Source: Candidatus Palauibacter soopunensis
Lineage (GTDB): Bacteria > Gemmatimonadota > Gemmatimonadetes > Palauibacterales > Palauibacteraceae
Assembly (NCBI RefSeq): GCF_947581735.1
Contig: NZ_CANPVT010000040.1
Location: forward strand, 53,465-117,464
Reading direction: 5' to 3'
Length of the DNA: 64,000 nt
In this document: piece by piece, positions 1 through 9,380 of the stretch
Layout of the letters: the number at the start of each line of letters is the position of its first letter
Numbering within the stretch: the stretch's first letter is position 1
Translations under genes and position numbers: made by a program
The notes under the pieces: model-generated
Told to the model about the DNA's origin: nothing
What the model saw: the letters and a program-made list of their open reading frames with translations, nothing else
Databases searched by the model: none

Positions 1-384
1 GCACTGGACCCGCACCGCTTCGACGTGATCGTCACCGAGAACATGTTCGGCGACATCCTCTCGGATCAGGTGGCCGGACTCATTGGCGGGCTCGGCTTCG
101 CGCCGGGCGCGAACCTGGGCGAGCGGGCGGCGATCTTCGAGGCGGTGCATGGATCGGCGCCGGACATCGCGGGGAAGGGGATCGCGAACCCCACCTCCCT
201 CCTGCTCGCGGGCTGCCTCCTGCTCGACCACCTGGATGAACCCGAGGTGGCCGCGCGCATCCGCGCCGCCCTGCACCGGACCCTGCAGGAGCGCGCCGGC
301 TATACTCCGGACCTCGGCGGTTCCGCGAGCACGGCGGAGTTCGCCGGCGCCGTCATCGAGCGACTGGATGCCGCCGGTGAATGA
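1..384 (+). CDS. Isocitrate/isopropylmalate dehydrogenase family, C-terminal part (probably NAD-dependent isocitrate dehydrogenase)
   Basis: This is the last 127 residues of a beta-decarboxylating dehydrogenase; the gene starts before the window. The reading frame is open from base 1. The family signature [12 protein letters not shown] and the block [19 protein letters not shown], which carries metal- and cofactor-binding residues, are both intact. LeuB and isocitrate dehydrogenase share these blocks. The stretch [16 protein letters not shown] and the ending [13 protein letters not shown] resemble bacterial NAD-type isocitrate dehydrogenases more than LeuB, so a TCA-cycle role in the cytoplasm is favoured. 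LeuB remains possible because the N-terminal substrate loop is not visible. A small membrane protein gene follows 34 bases downstream. Confidence 0.8.
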   Translation, partial: ALDPHRFDVIVTENMFGDILSDQVAGLIGGLGFAPGANLGERAAIFEAVHGSAPDIAGKGIANPTSLLLAGCLLLDHLDEPEVAARIRAALHRTLQERAGYTPDLGGSASTAEFAGAVIERLDAAGE

Positions 385-418
385 CCGGCGCGGAAGGACC
401 GGCACGGAGCGCGAGCGG

Positions 419-739
419 ATGGAAGAGCTTCATTTCAAGGGCGTGATGTGCGGCGCCTGCGGCCAGATGTTTCCCAAGGGACAGTTGGACGCCGACGACT
501 GGTGCGAAGCCTGCGGGCCCCGCATGCAGCGGCGCATGCGGCTCTGGCGGCACGTGGTCGCCGCGTGCATCACGCTGCCGTTCGCCGTCTGGGTCGTCAT
601 CTGGCTCCGCTCCTCTCCCGACCTCGGTTTCCTGCCCGCGTACGCGTGGGGGCTGCCGCTTGTGGCCGCGTACTATCTGGGTTTCCGCATCGGCCGCGAG
701 GTCGTGAAGGGCTACACTCGATGGCGGCTCGGCCGCTAG
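419..739 (+). CDS. Small zinc-ribbon membrane protein, unknown function
   Basis: This 106-residue protein has two CxxC pairs near its N-terminus (Cys11/Cys14 and Cys29/Cys32), which look like a zinc ribbon. Two hydrophobic segments follow, roughly residues 44-62 and 72-90, and the C-terminus is basic. The predicted form is a small inner-membrane protein with a metal-binding cytoplasmic head. The ATG at 419 has a GGAG about ten bases upstream. An in-frame start further upstream would overlap the dehydrogenase gene and is not needed. The gene overlaps the next one by 19 bases. No family was recognised and the function is unknown. Confidence 0.6.
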   Translation: MEELHFKGVMCGACGQMFPKGQLDADDWCEACGPRMQRRMRLWRHVVAACITLPFAVWVVIWLRSSPDLGFLPAYAWGLPLVAAYYLGFRIGREVVKGYTRWRLGR

Positions 740-987
740 GCGTCCGGCCCGGCAAGCGCGCCGGCATCCGGACGGTGCTGGGGCTTCCGGCAGCGGCGCT
801 CGCCACCATGGTCGGGATCGTCCTCGTCATCAACGCGCATGTGTACGGCTGGCCGGGGGTCGCCGCGGGCATCCTTCTCGCCGCGGCCGGCGTCGCGCTC
901 GGCGTCCATTGTTTCCGCGCGGATTCGTCCGCCGTCCCTCATCCCGCGGCCAAGGGCTGCCCGGAATCCGGAGAAATTCACGAATGA
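721..987 (+). CDS. Small two-helix membrane protein, unknown function
   Basis: This 88-residue protein has two hydrophobic segments, about residues 16-38 and 44-64, separated by a short VYGWPG turn. Its N-terminus is basic and its tail contains two cysteines (Cys64 and Cys80). The ATG at 721 follows a GAAGGG nine bases upstream and overlaps the end of the zinc-ribbon gene by 19 bases. Its stop overlaps the next start in an ATGA, so all three are probably translated together. It resembles no family I can name. The codon pattern suits a real gene, but such a short ORF in GC-rich DNA remains uncertain. Confidence 0.5.
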   Translation: MAARPLGVRPGKRAGIRTVLGLPAAALATMVGIVLVINAHVYGWPGVAAGILLAAAGVALGVHCFRADSSAVPHPAAKGCPESGEIHE

Positions 988-2168
988 CTTTCGAGGGTGT
1001 CGACTACTTCGATCTCGATGCGCTCCTGCACGAAGAGGAGATCGCGATTCGGGATCTGGTGCGCGAGTGGGTGGACCAGGAAGTCCTGCCCATCATCGGC
1101 CACCACTACATCGAACGCACGTTCCCGCGGGAACTCATCCCGCAGATGGGAGAACTCGGCTTCTTCGGGGCGAACCTCCCCGAGGAATACGGCTGCGCCG
1201 GCCTCAACAACGTGGCCTACGGCCTCATCATGCAGGAACTCGAGCGGGCGGACTCGGGCATCCGCTCCTTCGTCTCGGTGCAGGGCGCCCTCGTCATGTA
1301 CCCGATCTTCGCCTTCGGATCGGAGGAACAGAAGCGCGAGTGGCTGCCGCGGCTGGCGAGCGGCGAGTCCATCGGCTGCTTCGGCCTCACCGAGCCCGAC
1401 TTCGGCTCCAACCCCGGCGGGATGATCACGCGGGCCGTGGAGGACGGCGACGAGTGGGTCCTCAACGGCGCCAAGATGTGGATCACGAACGGGTCGTTGT
1501 CCGACGTGGCGGTGATCTGGGCCAAGACCGGGGACCTGGACGACGTCGGCTCGATCCGCGGCTTCATCGTCGAGACGGGGCGCGACGGCTTCTCCGCCAG
1601 CGACCAGAAGGGGAAGCTCTCCCTCCTGGCCTCCGACACCTCCGAACTCGTGCTGCAGGACGTGCGGGTGCCGCGCACGAACCTCCTCCCGGGCAGCGGG
1701 GGGCTCAAGAGCCCGCTGAAGTGTCTCACGCAGGCGCGCTACGGGATCTCGTGGGGGGCCGTCGGCGCCGCCATGGCCTGCTACCGGGAGTCGGTCGAGT
1801 ACGCGAAGAACCGCGTGCAGTTCGACGGGACGCCGATCGCGCAGACGCAGATCCAGCAGGTCCGGATCGCGGACATGCTCACCGAGATCACGAAGGCGCA
1901 GCTTCTCTGCCTCCGGCTCGGCCGGATGAAGGACGAGGGCACGATGCGGCCGCAGCACGTCTCCCTCGCGAAGCGAAACAACGTGAACATGGCCTGCGAG
2001 TGCGCCCGCGAGTCGCGGCGGCTGCTCGGCGCGAACGGGATCCTCGCCGAGTACGCCTCCATGCGTCACATGGCGAACCTGGAGTCGGTCTATACGTACG
2101 AGGGCACGCACGACATCCATTCCCTCATCCTCGGACACGACGCGACCGGGCTCCCGGCCTACAACTGA
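984..2168 (+). CDS. gcdH: Acyl-CoA dehydrogenase, glutaryl-CoA dehydrogenase type
   Basis: This 394-residue FAD-dependent acyl-CoA dehydrogenase is full length. The family acid-base motif YEGTHDIHSLILG near the C-terminus places the catalytic Glu at about residue 373. The FAD/substrate blocks GLTEPDFGSNPGG and MWITNGS are present. The glutamate followed by THDIH and the overall pattern fit glutaryl-CoA dehydrogenase, which oxidatively decarboxylates glutaryl-CoA to crotonyl-CoA in lysine and tryptophan degradation. Another short-chain acyl-CoA dehydrogenase is possible. The ATG at 984 overlaps the preceding stop in an ATGA. One copy of a recurrent 14-bp palindrome lies inside this gene at 1131-1144. 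Confidence 0.85.
   Translation: MTFEGVDYFDLDALLHEEEIAIRDLVREWVDQEVLPIIGHHYIERTFPRELIPQMGELGFFGANLPEEYGCAGLNNVAYGLIMQELERADSGIRSFVSVQGALVMYPIFAFGSEEQKREWLPRLASGESIGCFGLTEPDFGSNPGGMITRAVEDGDEWVLNGAKMWITNGSLSDVAVIWAKTGDLDDVGSIRGFIVETGRDGFSASDQKGKLSLLASDTSELVLQDVRVPRTNLLPGSGGLKSPLKCLTQARYGISWGAVGAAMACYRESVEYAKNRVQFDGTPIAQTQIQQVRIADMLTEITKAQLLCLRLGRMKDEGTMRPQHVSLAKRNNVNMACECARESRRLLGANGILAEYASMRHMANLESVYTYEGTHDIHSLILGHDATGLPAYN
1131..1144. repeat. Perfect 14-bp palindrome, copy 1
   Basis: The sequence GTTCCCGCGGGAAC is its own reverse complement. Here it lies inside the acyl-CoA dehydrogenase gene. The same 14-mer recurs at 13092, 18579 and 62327. Confidence 0.8.
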
Positions 2169-2187
2169 CGAGCGGGACGAGAACGAC

Positions 2188-4071
2188 ATGAGGAGAATCA
2201 CCGCCATCTTCCTGCCCGCCCTTCTGGCGGCATGTGCCGCCGAACCCGGCACCGACGACGCCGGAGGAGAAGCGCCCGACCGCGTGTCGGAGTTCGGCCG
2301 CTACGAGGGGTACAGCGAGCCCCGGTACGACGGCTGGGTCACAACCTCCCGCTACGTCGAGATGCGCGACGGCGTGCGGTTGGCGGTCGAGGTCACCCGC
2401 CCGGCGCTTGGGGGCGCGCCGGAGAGCGAGCCCCTGCCGGTCGTGTGGACGCATTCCCGCTATCACCGCAATCCGGGCCGGATCCTCCGCGTGATCGCGC
2501 CGGACCTGGATCCGCTCCCGGACATCCGCTCCCAGGTCGACGCGAACGAGGATCTCCAGCGCCTCGTCCTCCACGGCTACGTGGTGGCGGCGGCCGGTGT
2601 GCGGGGGAGCGGGGCCTCCTTCGGCCGCTACGAGGGGCTGTTCTCGGAGTCGGAGACGACCGATGCGGTCGAACTCATCGAGTGGCTCGCCTCGCAGCCC
2701 TGGTCGGACGGCAACGTCGGCATGTACGGCGGTTCCTACCTGGGGATCACGCAGTACATGGCCGCGTCCCGCAACCCGCCGGCGCTCAAGGCGATCTTCC
2801 CGGATGTCGCGGCCCTCGACATGTACGATCTCATGTATCCCGGCGGCGTGTACCGGGATGACCTCATCGGGCACTGGGGTGGCCTGACTCGCGAGTTCGA
2901 CGTCTCCATTCCGGCCCCGGCGGTGGACGAGGACGTCGAGGGGGTGCTCCTGCGGCAGGCGATGGAGGAGCACGAGGACAACTGGGACGTGCTCGAGCAG
3001 TACGGCGCGGGGCGCTATCGGGATCATGCGGCGCCCGAGCTGGCGTGGGAGCGCCACGGACCCAGCGGCGTGCTCGAAGACGTGCTCGAGGCGGGGGTTC
3101 CGGCGTACCACTGGAACGGCTGGTACGACATCTTCGTCACCGACGCCACGCTCTGGTTTGCGAACTACCGCGGGCCGCAGAAGCTGGGCATCGGGGCCTG
3201 GCCCCACTCCGGCATGCCCGACCCCGCGTTGATGGCCGAACGCATCGAGCTGTACGCGGTGGAGCAGCACCGCTGGTTCGACTACTGGCTCAAGGGCATC
3301 GACAACGGCGTGCTCGACGAGGCGCCGATCCACTACGCCATCATGAACGATCCCGGCGACTGGCGCTGGGTGTCGTCCGACGTGTGGCCGCCGGAAACGA
3401 CGAGCCAACGCCTCTTCCTCGCGCCCGGGGCGAGCGGGAGCGTCGCATCGGTCAACGACGGCGGGCTCTCGCCCGACGCACCCACGGCCGAGGCCGCGTT
3501 CGACGAGTACCTGGTCGATCTCTCGACGACCACCGGGACCTCCAGCCGCTGGGACAACGCCGTCGGGGCGGCGCCGGAGATGGTGTACCCGGACCTGCGC
3601 GACACCGATGCGAAGTCGCTGACCTACACGACTCCGCCGCTGGTGTCCGACCTCACGGTCACGGGCCACCCGGTCGTGACGCTGTGGGTGACCTCGTCGA
3701 CGCGGGACGCCGACTTCTTCGTGCTGCTCGAGGAAGTGGACGCGGAGGGATCCTCCCGCTACGTGACCGAGGGCGTGCTTCGCGCCTCGCATCGCGAGCT
3801 CGCGGACGCGCCGTGGGACAACCTCGGCCTCCCCTTCCAGCGCAGCTACGCGAGCGACGTCGAACCGCTTCCGGACGAGCCGGCCGAACTGCGGCTCGAT
3901 CTGCACCCGACCTCGACCGTCTTCAACGCGGGCCACCGGCTGCGCGTAACGGTCATGGGCGCCGACCGCGACAACGCGGAAGAGGTGTCGGAGGACCCGC
4001 CGACCGTGCGCGTGTACCGCTCCGCGACCCATCCGTCGAGCGTCGAACTTCCCGTCGCGGCGGGTTCCTAG
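2188..4071 (+). CDS. CocE/NonD family hydrolase lipoprotein (X-Pro dipeptidyl-peptidase-like)
   Basis: This 627-residue secreted hydrolase opens with a lipoprotein signal whose LLAAC lipobox makes Cys16 the lipidated residue. An alpha/beta-hydrolase core follows with the nucleophile motif GGSYLG, Ser183, as in the cocaine esterase and X-prolyl dipeptidyl-peptidase (S15) family. The C-terminal part, from about residue 370, matches the jelly-roll XPP C-terminal domain. Family members cleave esters, acylated beta-lactams or Xaa-Pro dipeptides, and the substrate cannot be told from sequence. It lies 19 bases after the dehydrogenase and precedes a second secreted protein, in a run of exported catabolic genes. 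The product should be anchored in the envelope. Confidence 0.85.
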   Translation: MRRITAIFLPALLAACAAEPGTDDAGGEAPDRVSEFGRYEGYSEPRYDGWVTTSRYVEMRDGVRLAVEVTRPALGGAPESEPLPVVWTHSRYHRNPGRILRVIAPDLDPLPDIRSQVDANEDLQRLVLHGYVVAAAGVRGSGASFGRYEGLFSESETTDAVELIEWLASQPWSDGNVGMYGGSYLGITQYMAASRNPPALKAIFPDVAALDMYDLMYPGGVYRDDLIGHWGGLTREFDVSIPAPAVDEDVEGVLLRQAMEEHEDNWDVLEQYGAGRYRDHAAPELAWERHGPSGVLEDVLEAGVPAYHWNGWYDIFVTDATLWFANYRGPQKLGIGAWPHSGMPDPALMAERIELYAVEQHRWFDYWLKGIDNGVLDEAPIHYAIMNDPGDWRWVSSDVWPPETTSQRLFLAPGASGSVASVNDGGLSPDAPTAEAAFDEYLVDLSTTTGTSSRWDNAVGAAPEMVYPDLRDTDAKSLTYTTPPLVSDLTVTGHPVVTLWVTSSTRDADFFVLLEEVDAEGSSRYVTEGVLRASHRELADAPWDNLGLPFQRSYASDVEPLPDEPAELRLDLHPTSTVFNAGHRLRVTVMGADRDNAEEVSEDPPTVRVYRSATHPSSVELPVAAGS

Positions 4072-4192
4072 CGGAGACAGGAGCCGCCGGCCGAGCCCGC
4101 GCCCCGTCTCCGGTCCCGCGGGCTCTGGCCCGCATTCGTCCGGGGCCGCACGTTTCCTCGCTCAAACGACCCGTTTCACGAGGCAGAGAGCC

Positions 4193-7100
4193 ATGTCCAA
4201 CGTTCGCCGCTTCTCCATCAGTCTCGCCCTCGCCCTCGCCGCCGCCGTGCCGCTGGGCGCGCAGCAACTCACGCCGGAGCAGTACGAGGGGCTGCGGGCG
4301 CGCCACATCGGACCCGTCGGCAACCGCGTCTCCTCGGTCGCGGGCGTCCCCGGCGACCGCGACACGTACTTCGCCGGCGCCGCGACCGGCGGCATCTGGA
4401 AGACGGACGACGCCGGGCTGCACTGGCGGCCCGTGTTCGACGACCAGCCCGTGCACTCCATCGGCGCCCTCGCCGTCGCCCCGAGCGACCACGCGGTCGT
4501 ATGGGCGGGGACCGGCGAAACCTCGATCCGCTCGAACGTCTCGATCGGGAACGGCGTCTGGAAGTCGACGGACGGCGGCGAGAGCTGGACCCACATGGGA
4601 TTGGAGGGGACCGGCCGCGTCGGCCGCATCCTGATCCACCCGACCGACGCGGACGTCGTGTACGTGGCGGCGCTCGGCCACGCCTACGCGGAATCCGACG
4701 AGCGGGGCGTGTACCGCACCTCCGATGGTGGCGCCTCGTGGGAGAAGGTCCTCTTCGTGGACCGCGGGACGGGCGCCTACGACATGGTCATGGATCCGGC
4801 GAACCCACGGAAGATCTTCGCCACGATGTGGGACATCGATCTCAAGACGTGGAAGCGCGACAGCGGCGGGCCGGGGAGCGGTCTCCACCTGACGATGGAC
4901 GGCGGCGACACGTGGACCGAACTCGAAGGGAACGGGCTTCCGACGGGCACGCTCGGCAAGATCGCCGTCTGCATGTCCCACTCGGATTCGGACCGGGTGT
5001 ATGCCCTCATCGAGACGAGCGACGGCGTGCCGATGGAGGGGTACGAGACCGACACGGGCGAGCTGTGGAGCAGCGATGACGGCGGCCGCACGTGGCGCCT
5101 CGTGAACTACAGCCACAACCTCGCGACCCGGCAGGCCTACTACACCCGCTGCGGCGTCGCCTCCGACGACCGCGACGAACTCTACTTCCTCTCGTCTAGC
5201 TTCAGCGTGAGCCGGGACGGGGGCGCGACGTACGAGATGTTCAACTTCCTCGGCGGCGGTCCCCTGGGCGGAGACCCGCAGGCCCCGGGGTGGGACCTGC
5301 ACGACATCTGGGTCGATCCGGAGAACTCGGACCGCGTCTTCATCGGCGGCGACAGCGGCGTCGCGATCACGGAGAACCGGATGAAGTCGTGGTCGCGCAT
5401 GCAGCTGCCGATCGCGCAGATGTACCACGTCACGGTGGACAACGAGATCCCCTACAACGTGATGGGGAACCGGCAGGACGGGCCCTCCTACCACGGGCCG
5501 TCGAACACGCGCTACAGCGGCTTCTGGGCGCGCGGACTCATCCCGCGCGGCGACTGGACGACCGTGGGCGGCGGCGAGAGCGGCTTCGCGACGCCGGACC
5601 CCACCGACCCGAACATCGTGTGGTCGAGCGCCTCCGGCGCCGGCGCGGTCGGCGGCATCGTCGTGCGGCACGACCGGGAGCGCGGCCAGTTCCGCGACGT
5701 CGAGGTGTGGCCCGAGTCCACGATGGGATATCCGGCGGAGGAGATCCGCTACCGCTTCCAGTGGACCTTCCCCCTCCTCATCTCCCCGCACGACAACGAG
5801 ACGATCTACGTCACGAGCCAGCACGTGCACCGCACGCGAAACCGGGGCCAGAGCTGGGAGGTCGTCAGCCCCGACCTCTCCACGAACAACCGGGAGCGGA
5901 TGACGATCTCCGGCGGGCTCACGCCGGACAACATCGGCGTGGAGTTCTGCTGCGTGATCTACGCCTTCGACGAGTCGCCCATCGAACAGGGCGTGTTCTG
6001 GGCCGGCACGAACGACGGGCTCGTGCAGGTGAGCCGCGACGACGGCGCAACGTGGACGAACGTCACGGAGAACATCCCGAACCTGCCTCCCGACGGCATC
6101 GTGCGGAGCATCGACGCCTCCCGCTTCGACGTCGCCAAGGCCTACATCACGATCGAGCACCACCAGGTGGGCGACTTCGACGCGCGCGCCTACAAGACGG
6201 ACGATTTCGGCGAGACCTGGACGCAGATCACCGACGGGGTCGATAACTATCCGGTCGACTACACGCGCTACCTGCTCGAGGACCCGGTGCGGCCGGGCCT
6301 CCTCTACCTCGGCACCGAGACGAACGTCTACATCAGCTACGACGACGGGGAGAGCTGGCAGCTCTTCATGCCGAACCTCCCGCCGTCGCCGTACTACGGG
6401 CTCATCATCCAGGAGCACTTCAACGACTTCGTGGCCGGGACGTACGGCCGCGGCTACTGGATCCTCGACGACCTGAGCGCGGTGCAGCAGCTCACGCCCG
6501 AGATCGCGGCCTCCGACGCGCACCTGTTCGCGCCGCGCGACGCGTACCGCTTCAACGACATCTCCGAGCCCCAGATCATGTACGAGGACTGGTCCGTGGG
6601 TCAGAACCCGCCCAACGGGGCGTCGATCAACTACTGGCTCGGCGACGGGGAGGGCCGCGAGGTGCGGGTCCGCGTGGAGAACGCCGAGGGCGACACGCTG
6701 GCCACGCTCGACGGCTCCAGCCACGACGGCTTCAACCGGGTGTGGTGGAACTTCCGCGGACCCGACGCGAAGCCGATCGAGTACCGCACGAAGCCGCAGT
6801 TCGCGGACTGGATGCCGATGCCGGAGGTCTCCCGCACGGCCGGGGGCGGCTTCTTCGGCTTCGGCGGCGGGCCGCGCGAGCCCCCGGGCACGTACACGGT
6901 GACGCTGGTGGTGGACGGCGAGGACGTGGGGTCCGAGGAGCTGACGGTCCTCCGCGATCCCAGCTCCGAGGGCTCGATGGCGGACATCCTCGCGCAGAAG
7001 GCGCTGCTCGACGACATCGTGGAGGATCGGAACCGGCTCGCCGATGCCGTCAACCAGATCGAACTTCTGCGGCGGCAGATCTACGACCTGCGACCGGTGC

Positions 7101-7441
7101 TCGAGGAGGCGGGGGACGCGGAGGACGTGCTCGAGGCGGGAGAGGCGCTCGACGAGTCGCTCATCGAGGTGGAGGGCGAACTCGTGCAGCTCAAGAACAC
7201 GGGGCCGGATGGGGTGCGCTGGGCCTCGATGATCAGCGGCCGGCTGTCCTATCTTCAGGGAGCGGTCGGCACGGCCGACTTCCCGCCCACCGATCAGCAC
7301 GCCGAGGTCGCGCAACTCCTCAGCGACCAGATCGATGAAGTGATCGTGCGGCTGCAGGCGGTGCTGGCCGACGAACTCGCGGAGTTCAACCGGATGCTCC
7401 AGGCGAGGGTGGGCCGCGTCATCACCACGGAGCAGGACTAG
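4193..7441 (+). CDS. Secreted sortilin/VPS10-like BNR-repeat protein
   Basis: This 1082-residue protein has a classical signal peptide ending near ALGAQ (about residue 23). It contains many Asp-box (BNR) motifs of the S-x-DGG-x-TW type, for example TSDGGASW, TMDGGDTW, SRDDGATW and SYDDGESW, spread over about residues 60-720. These predict the large sortilin/VPS10-like beta-propeller often annotated as a glycosyl hydrolase. A beta-rich domain follows, then a charged helical or coiled-coil C-terminus (about 910-1075). Family members are abundant exported proteins of Gemmatimonadota and Bacteroidota, and their enzymatic activity is mostly unproven. The ATG at 4193 is preceded by a 121-base gap, so it may have its own promoter. 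Confidence 0.85.
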   Translation: MSNVRRFSISLALALAAAVPLGAQQLTPEQYEGLRARHIGPVGNRVSSVAGVPGDRDTYFAGAATGGIWKTDDAGLHWRPVFDDQPVHSIGALAVAPSDHAVVWAGTGETSIRSNVSIGNGVWKSTDGGESWTHMGLEGTGRVGRILIHPTDADVVYVAALGHAYAESDERGVYRTSDGGASWEKVLFVDRGTGAYDMVMDPANPRKIFATMWDIDLKTWKRDSGGPGSGLHLTMDGGDTWTELEGNGLPTGTLGKIAVCMSHSDSDRVYALIETSDGVPMEGYETDTGELWSSDDGGRTWRLVNYSHNLATRQAYYTRCGVASDDRDELYFLSSSFSVSRDGGATYEMFNFLGGGPLGGDPQAPGWDLHDIWVDPENSDRVFIGGDSGVAITENRMKSWSRMQLPIAQMYHVTVDNEIPYNVMGNRQDGPSYHGPSNTRYSGFWARGLIPRGDWTTVGGGESGFATPDPTDPNIVWSSASGAGAVGGIVVRHDRERGQFRDVEVWPESTMGYPAEEIRYRFQWTFPLLISPHDNETIYVTSQHVHRTRNRGQSWEVVSPDLSTNNRERMTISGGLTPDNIGVEFCCVIYAFDESPIEQGVFWAGTNDGLVQVSRDDGATWTNVTENIPNLPPDGIVRSIDASRFDVAKAYITIEHHQVGDFDARAYKTDDFGETWTQITDGVDNYPVDYTRYLLEDPVRPGLLYLGTETNVYISYDDGESWQLFMPNLPPSPYYGLIIQEHFNDFVAGTYGRGYWILDDLSAVQQLTPEIAASDAHLFAPRDAYRFNDISEPQIMYEDWSVGQNPPNGASINYWLGDGEGREVRVRVENAEGDTLATLDGSSHDGFNRVWWNFRGPDAKPIEYRTKPQFADWMPMPEVSRTAGGGFFGFGGGPREPPGTYTVTLVVDGEDVGSEELTVLRDPSSEGSMADILAQKALLDDIVEDRNRLADAVNQIELLRRQIYDLRPVLEEAGDAEDVLEAGEALDESLIEVEGELVQLKNTGPDGVRWASMISGRLSYLQGAVGTADFPPTDQHAEVAQLLSDQIDEVIVRLQAVLADELAEFNRMLQARVGRVITTEQD

Positions 7442-7445
7442 CGCA

Positions 7446-8411
7446 GTGCGCGGAGCGATCCTCCGGCTGGCGGCCGCGGTCGCGCTGGCCGGGGGCACGC
7501 TCGCCTGCGCGCCCGGAGGCGACTCGGCCCCGGAATCGCGCGCCGCGACGGCGGGGTTCTGCTCGAACGTGCCCCGCTCGCAGTACGCCGACCTCGAGCG
7601 CGTCGAGGTCAGGGATGACTGGTTCGAGGTCTATCGCGTCGCCCCCGGCGTGTATGCGATCTACGAACCGTTACAGTTCCAGGAGGTCATCTCCTACCTG
7701 ATCCTGGGCGAGGAGGGCGCCCTCCTGTTCGACACGGGGATGGGGATCGGCCGCATCCGCGCCGTGGTGGACGAGCTCACGGCGCTGCCCGTGACCGTCC
7801 TCAACTCGCACACGCACATGGACCACGTCGGGGGCAACGCAGAGTTCGAGCGCGTGCTTGCCATGGACACGGAGTTCACCCGCACGCGGGCCCGCGGCCG
7901 CACGAACGCCGAAGTGCGGGGAGAGGTGGACGCGAGCGCGCTCTGCCGGGCCCTGCCCGCGGGGATCACGGCGGACAACTACCACACGCCCGCCTTCGAG
8001 ATCGACGCCTTCGTCGACGACGGACACGGGATCGACCTGGGGGGACGCACGCTCGAAGTCGTCGCCGTCCCGGGCCACACGCCCGACGCGATCGCGCTCC
8101 TCGACCGCGAGGCCGGCTTCCTCTGGACCGGGGATTCATTCTACGAGGGCCCGATCTGGCTGTTCGCGCCCGAGACGGACCTGGAGGCGTACCGGGCCTC
8201 GATGGCCCGGCTCGCCGAGCTGGCACCCGGGCTGACGACCCTGTTCACGGCCCACAACACGCCGGTCGCGCAGCCCTCGCGGCTGCTCGAGCTGCACGAT
8301 GCCGTGGAAACCATGTTCGAGGGCATCGCCGTCGGCAACCGGCTCCAGGACGGCGGGGTCGAGTTCGTGTTCGAGGCGTTCTCGATCATACTCCGCCCGG
8401 ACCAGCTTTGA
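7446..8411 (+). CDS. Metallo-beta-lactamase-fold hydrolase, probable lipoprotein
   Basis: This 321-residue protein begins with a signal sequence and a cysteine at residue 21 that may be lipidated. The lipobox TLAC is imperfect. The metal-binding HxHxDH motif is intact (His122, His124, Asp126, His127), with further ligand candidates in VPGHTPD, WTGDSF and FTAHNTP. The fold covers beta-lactamases, lactonases, glyoxalase II and other hydrolases. The substrate here is not evident. The start is GTG at 7446, four bases after the BNR protein stop. The gene ends in a TTGA overlap with the next gene, so it is probably cotranslated. Confidence 0.85.
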   Translation: MRGAILRLAAAVALAGGTLACAPGGDSAPESRAATAGFCSNVPRSQYADLERVEVRDDWFEVYRVAPGVYAIYEPLQFQEVISYLILGEEGALLFDTGMGIGRIRAVVDELTALPVTVLNSHTHMDHVGGNAEFERVLAMDTEFTRTRARGRTNAEVRGEVDASALCRALPAGITADNYHTPAFEIDAFVDDGHGIDLGGRTLEVVAVPGHTPDAIALLDREAGFLWTGDSFYEGPIWLFAPETDLEAYRASMARLAELAPGLTTLFTAHNTPVAQPSRLLELHDAVETMFEGIAVGNRLQDGGVEFVFEAFSIILRPDQL

Positions 8412-9364
8412 CCGACCCGATCCGCGACTTCATCGAGCGGGGGGGCTTTCTCGTCCTCGATGGGGGGCTGGCGACGGAACTCGAGACGCTCGGCTGCGAT
8501 CTCGACGATCCTCTGTGGTCCGCCCGCGCCCTCATCGACGACCCCGAGGCGATCCGCACCGCGCACCGCCGCTTCCTCGAGGCGGGCGCCGACTGCATCG
8601 CCACCGCGACCTACCAGGCGACCTTCGAGGGCTTCCGAGCCCGGGGTCTGGACGCAGCCGACACGGCTCGTCTCCTCGAACAGGCCGTCCGGCTCGCCGT
8701 CTCCGCGCGCGACGGGTTCGTGGCCGACCGCGCCATCAAGCCGGTCGGCCGCCCGCGACCTCTTGTGGCCGCGAGCGTCGGGCCGCACGGGGCCTACCTG
8801 GCCGATGGGTCGGAGTACACGGGCGACTACGGACTCTCCGCGGCCGAACTGTACGACTTCCACGCCCGGCGCTGGGAGGTCCTCGCCGAGACCGAGGCCG
8901 ATGTCCTCGCGTGCGAGACGACCCCCTCCGCGGAGGAGACGCGCGCCTACTGCCGGCTCGCCGCCGTGTCCCACCGCCCGACGTGGATCAGCTTCCAGTG
9001 TCGCGACGGCGCCCACCTCGCGGACGGCACGCCCCTCGAGGCCGCCGCCGCCCTGTGCGAGGCCGAACCCCACGTCGTCGCGGTGGGCGTGAATTGCACG
9101 GATCCGGGTCTCACCGTGTCTCTCATCGGGGAGGCGCGCCGCGCGACCGGGAAACCGATCCTCGTCTACCCCAACTCGGGGGAGGTCTGGGACGCCGGGA
9201 CGAAGCGCTGGACCGGACCGGCGACCGCGATGGACTGGGCCCGGAGCGCCACCGAGTGGCGGCGAGCAGGAGCCGATGGCGCAGGCGGCTGCTGCCGCGT
9301 GGGCCCCGCGGAGATCACCGCCATCCGCGGCGGCGCCATATCTTCCCGAACGACCGTCACTTGA
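8408..9364 (+). CDS. Homocysteine S-methyltransferase family protein
   Basis: This 318-residue cytoplasmic protein has the methyltransferase TIM-barrel features of the MmuM/BhmT family. The zinc ligands are present: Cys230 in GVNCTDP and the adjacent pair Cys295-Cys296 in GGCCRVGP. The N-terminal DGGLATELE block is also characteristic. Members move a methyl group from S-methylmethionine or a betaine to homocysteine, giving methionine. The donor cannot be assigned from sequence. The start is a TTG whose last bases overlap the stop of the upstream hydrolase (TTGA), and no better start lies nearby. A DUF5916 gene follows 16 bases later. Confidence 0.85.
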   Translation: MTDPIRDFIERGGFLVLDGGLATELETLGCDLDDPLWSARALIDDPEAIRTAHRRFLEAGADCIATATYQATFEGFRARGLDAADTARLLEQAVRLAVSARDGFVADRAIKPVGRPRPLVAASVGPHGAYLADGSEYTGDYGLSAAELYDFHARRWEVLAETEADVLACETTPSAEETRAYCRLAAVSHRPTWISFQCRDGAHLADGTPLEAAAALCEAEPHVVAVGVNCTDPGLTVSLIGEARRATGKPILVYPNSGEVWDAGTKRWTGPATAMDWARSATEWRRAGADGAGGCCRVGPAEITAIRGGAISSRTTVT

Positions 9365-9380
9365 GAGGGAAAGGACCCGC

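Noticed and set aside
1..384. LeuB (3-isopropylmalate dehydrogenase) for the first gene
   Set aside because: Shared motifs allow it, but the visible C-terminal pattern resembles NAD isocitrate dehydrogenase more closely. The call was left at family level with a preference.
3953..7498. 1181-residue minus-strand open frame
   Set aside because: It lies antisense to the CocE/BNR genes, has Arg/Val/His-rich low-complexity sequence and no recognisable domain. It is the mirror of high-GC codon usage in the sense genes.
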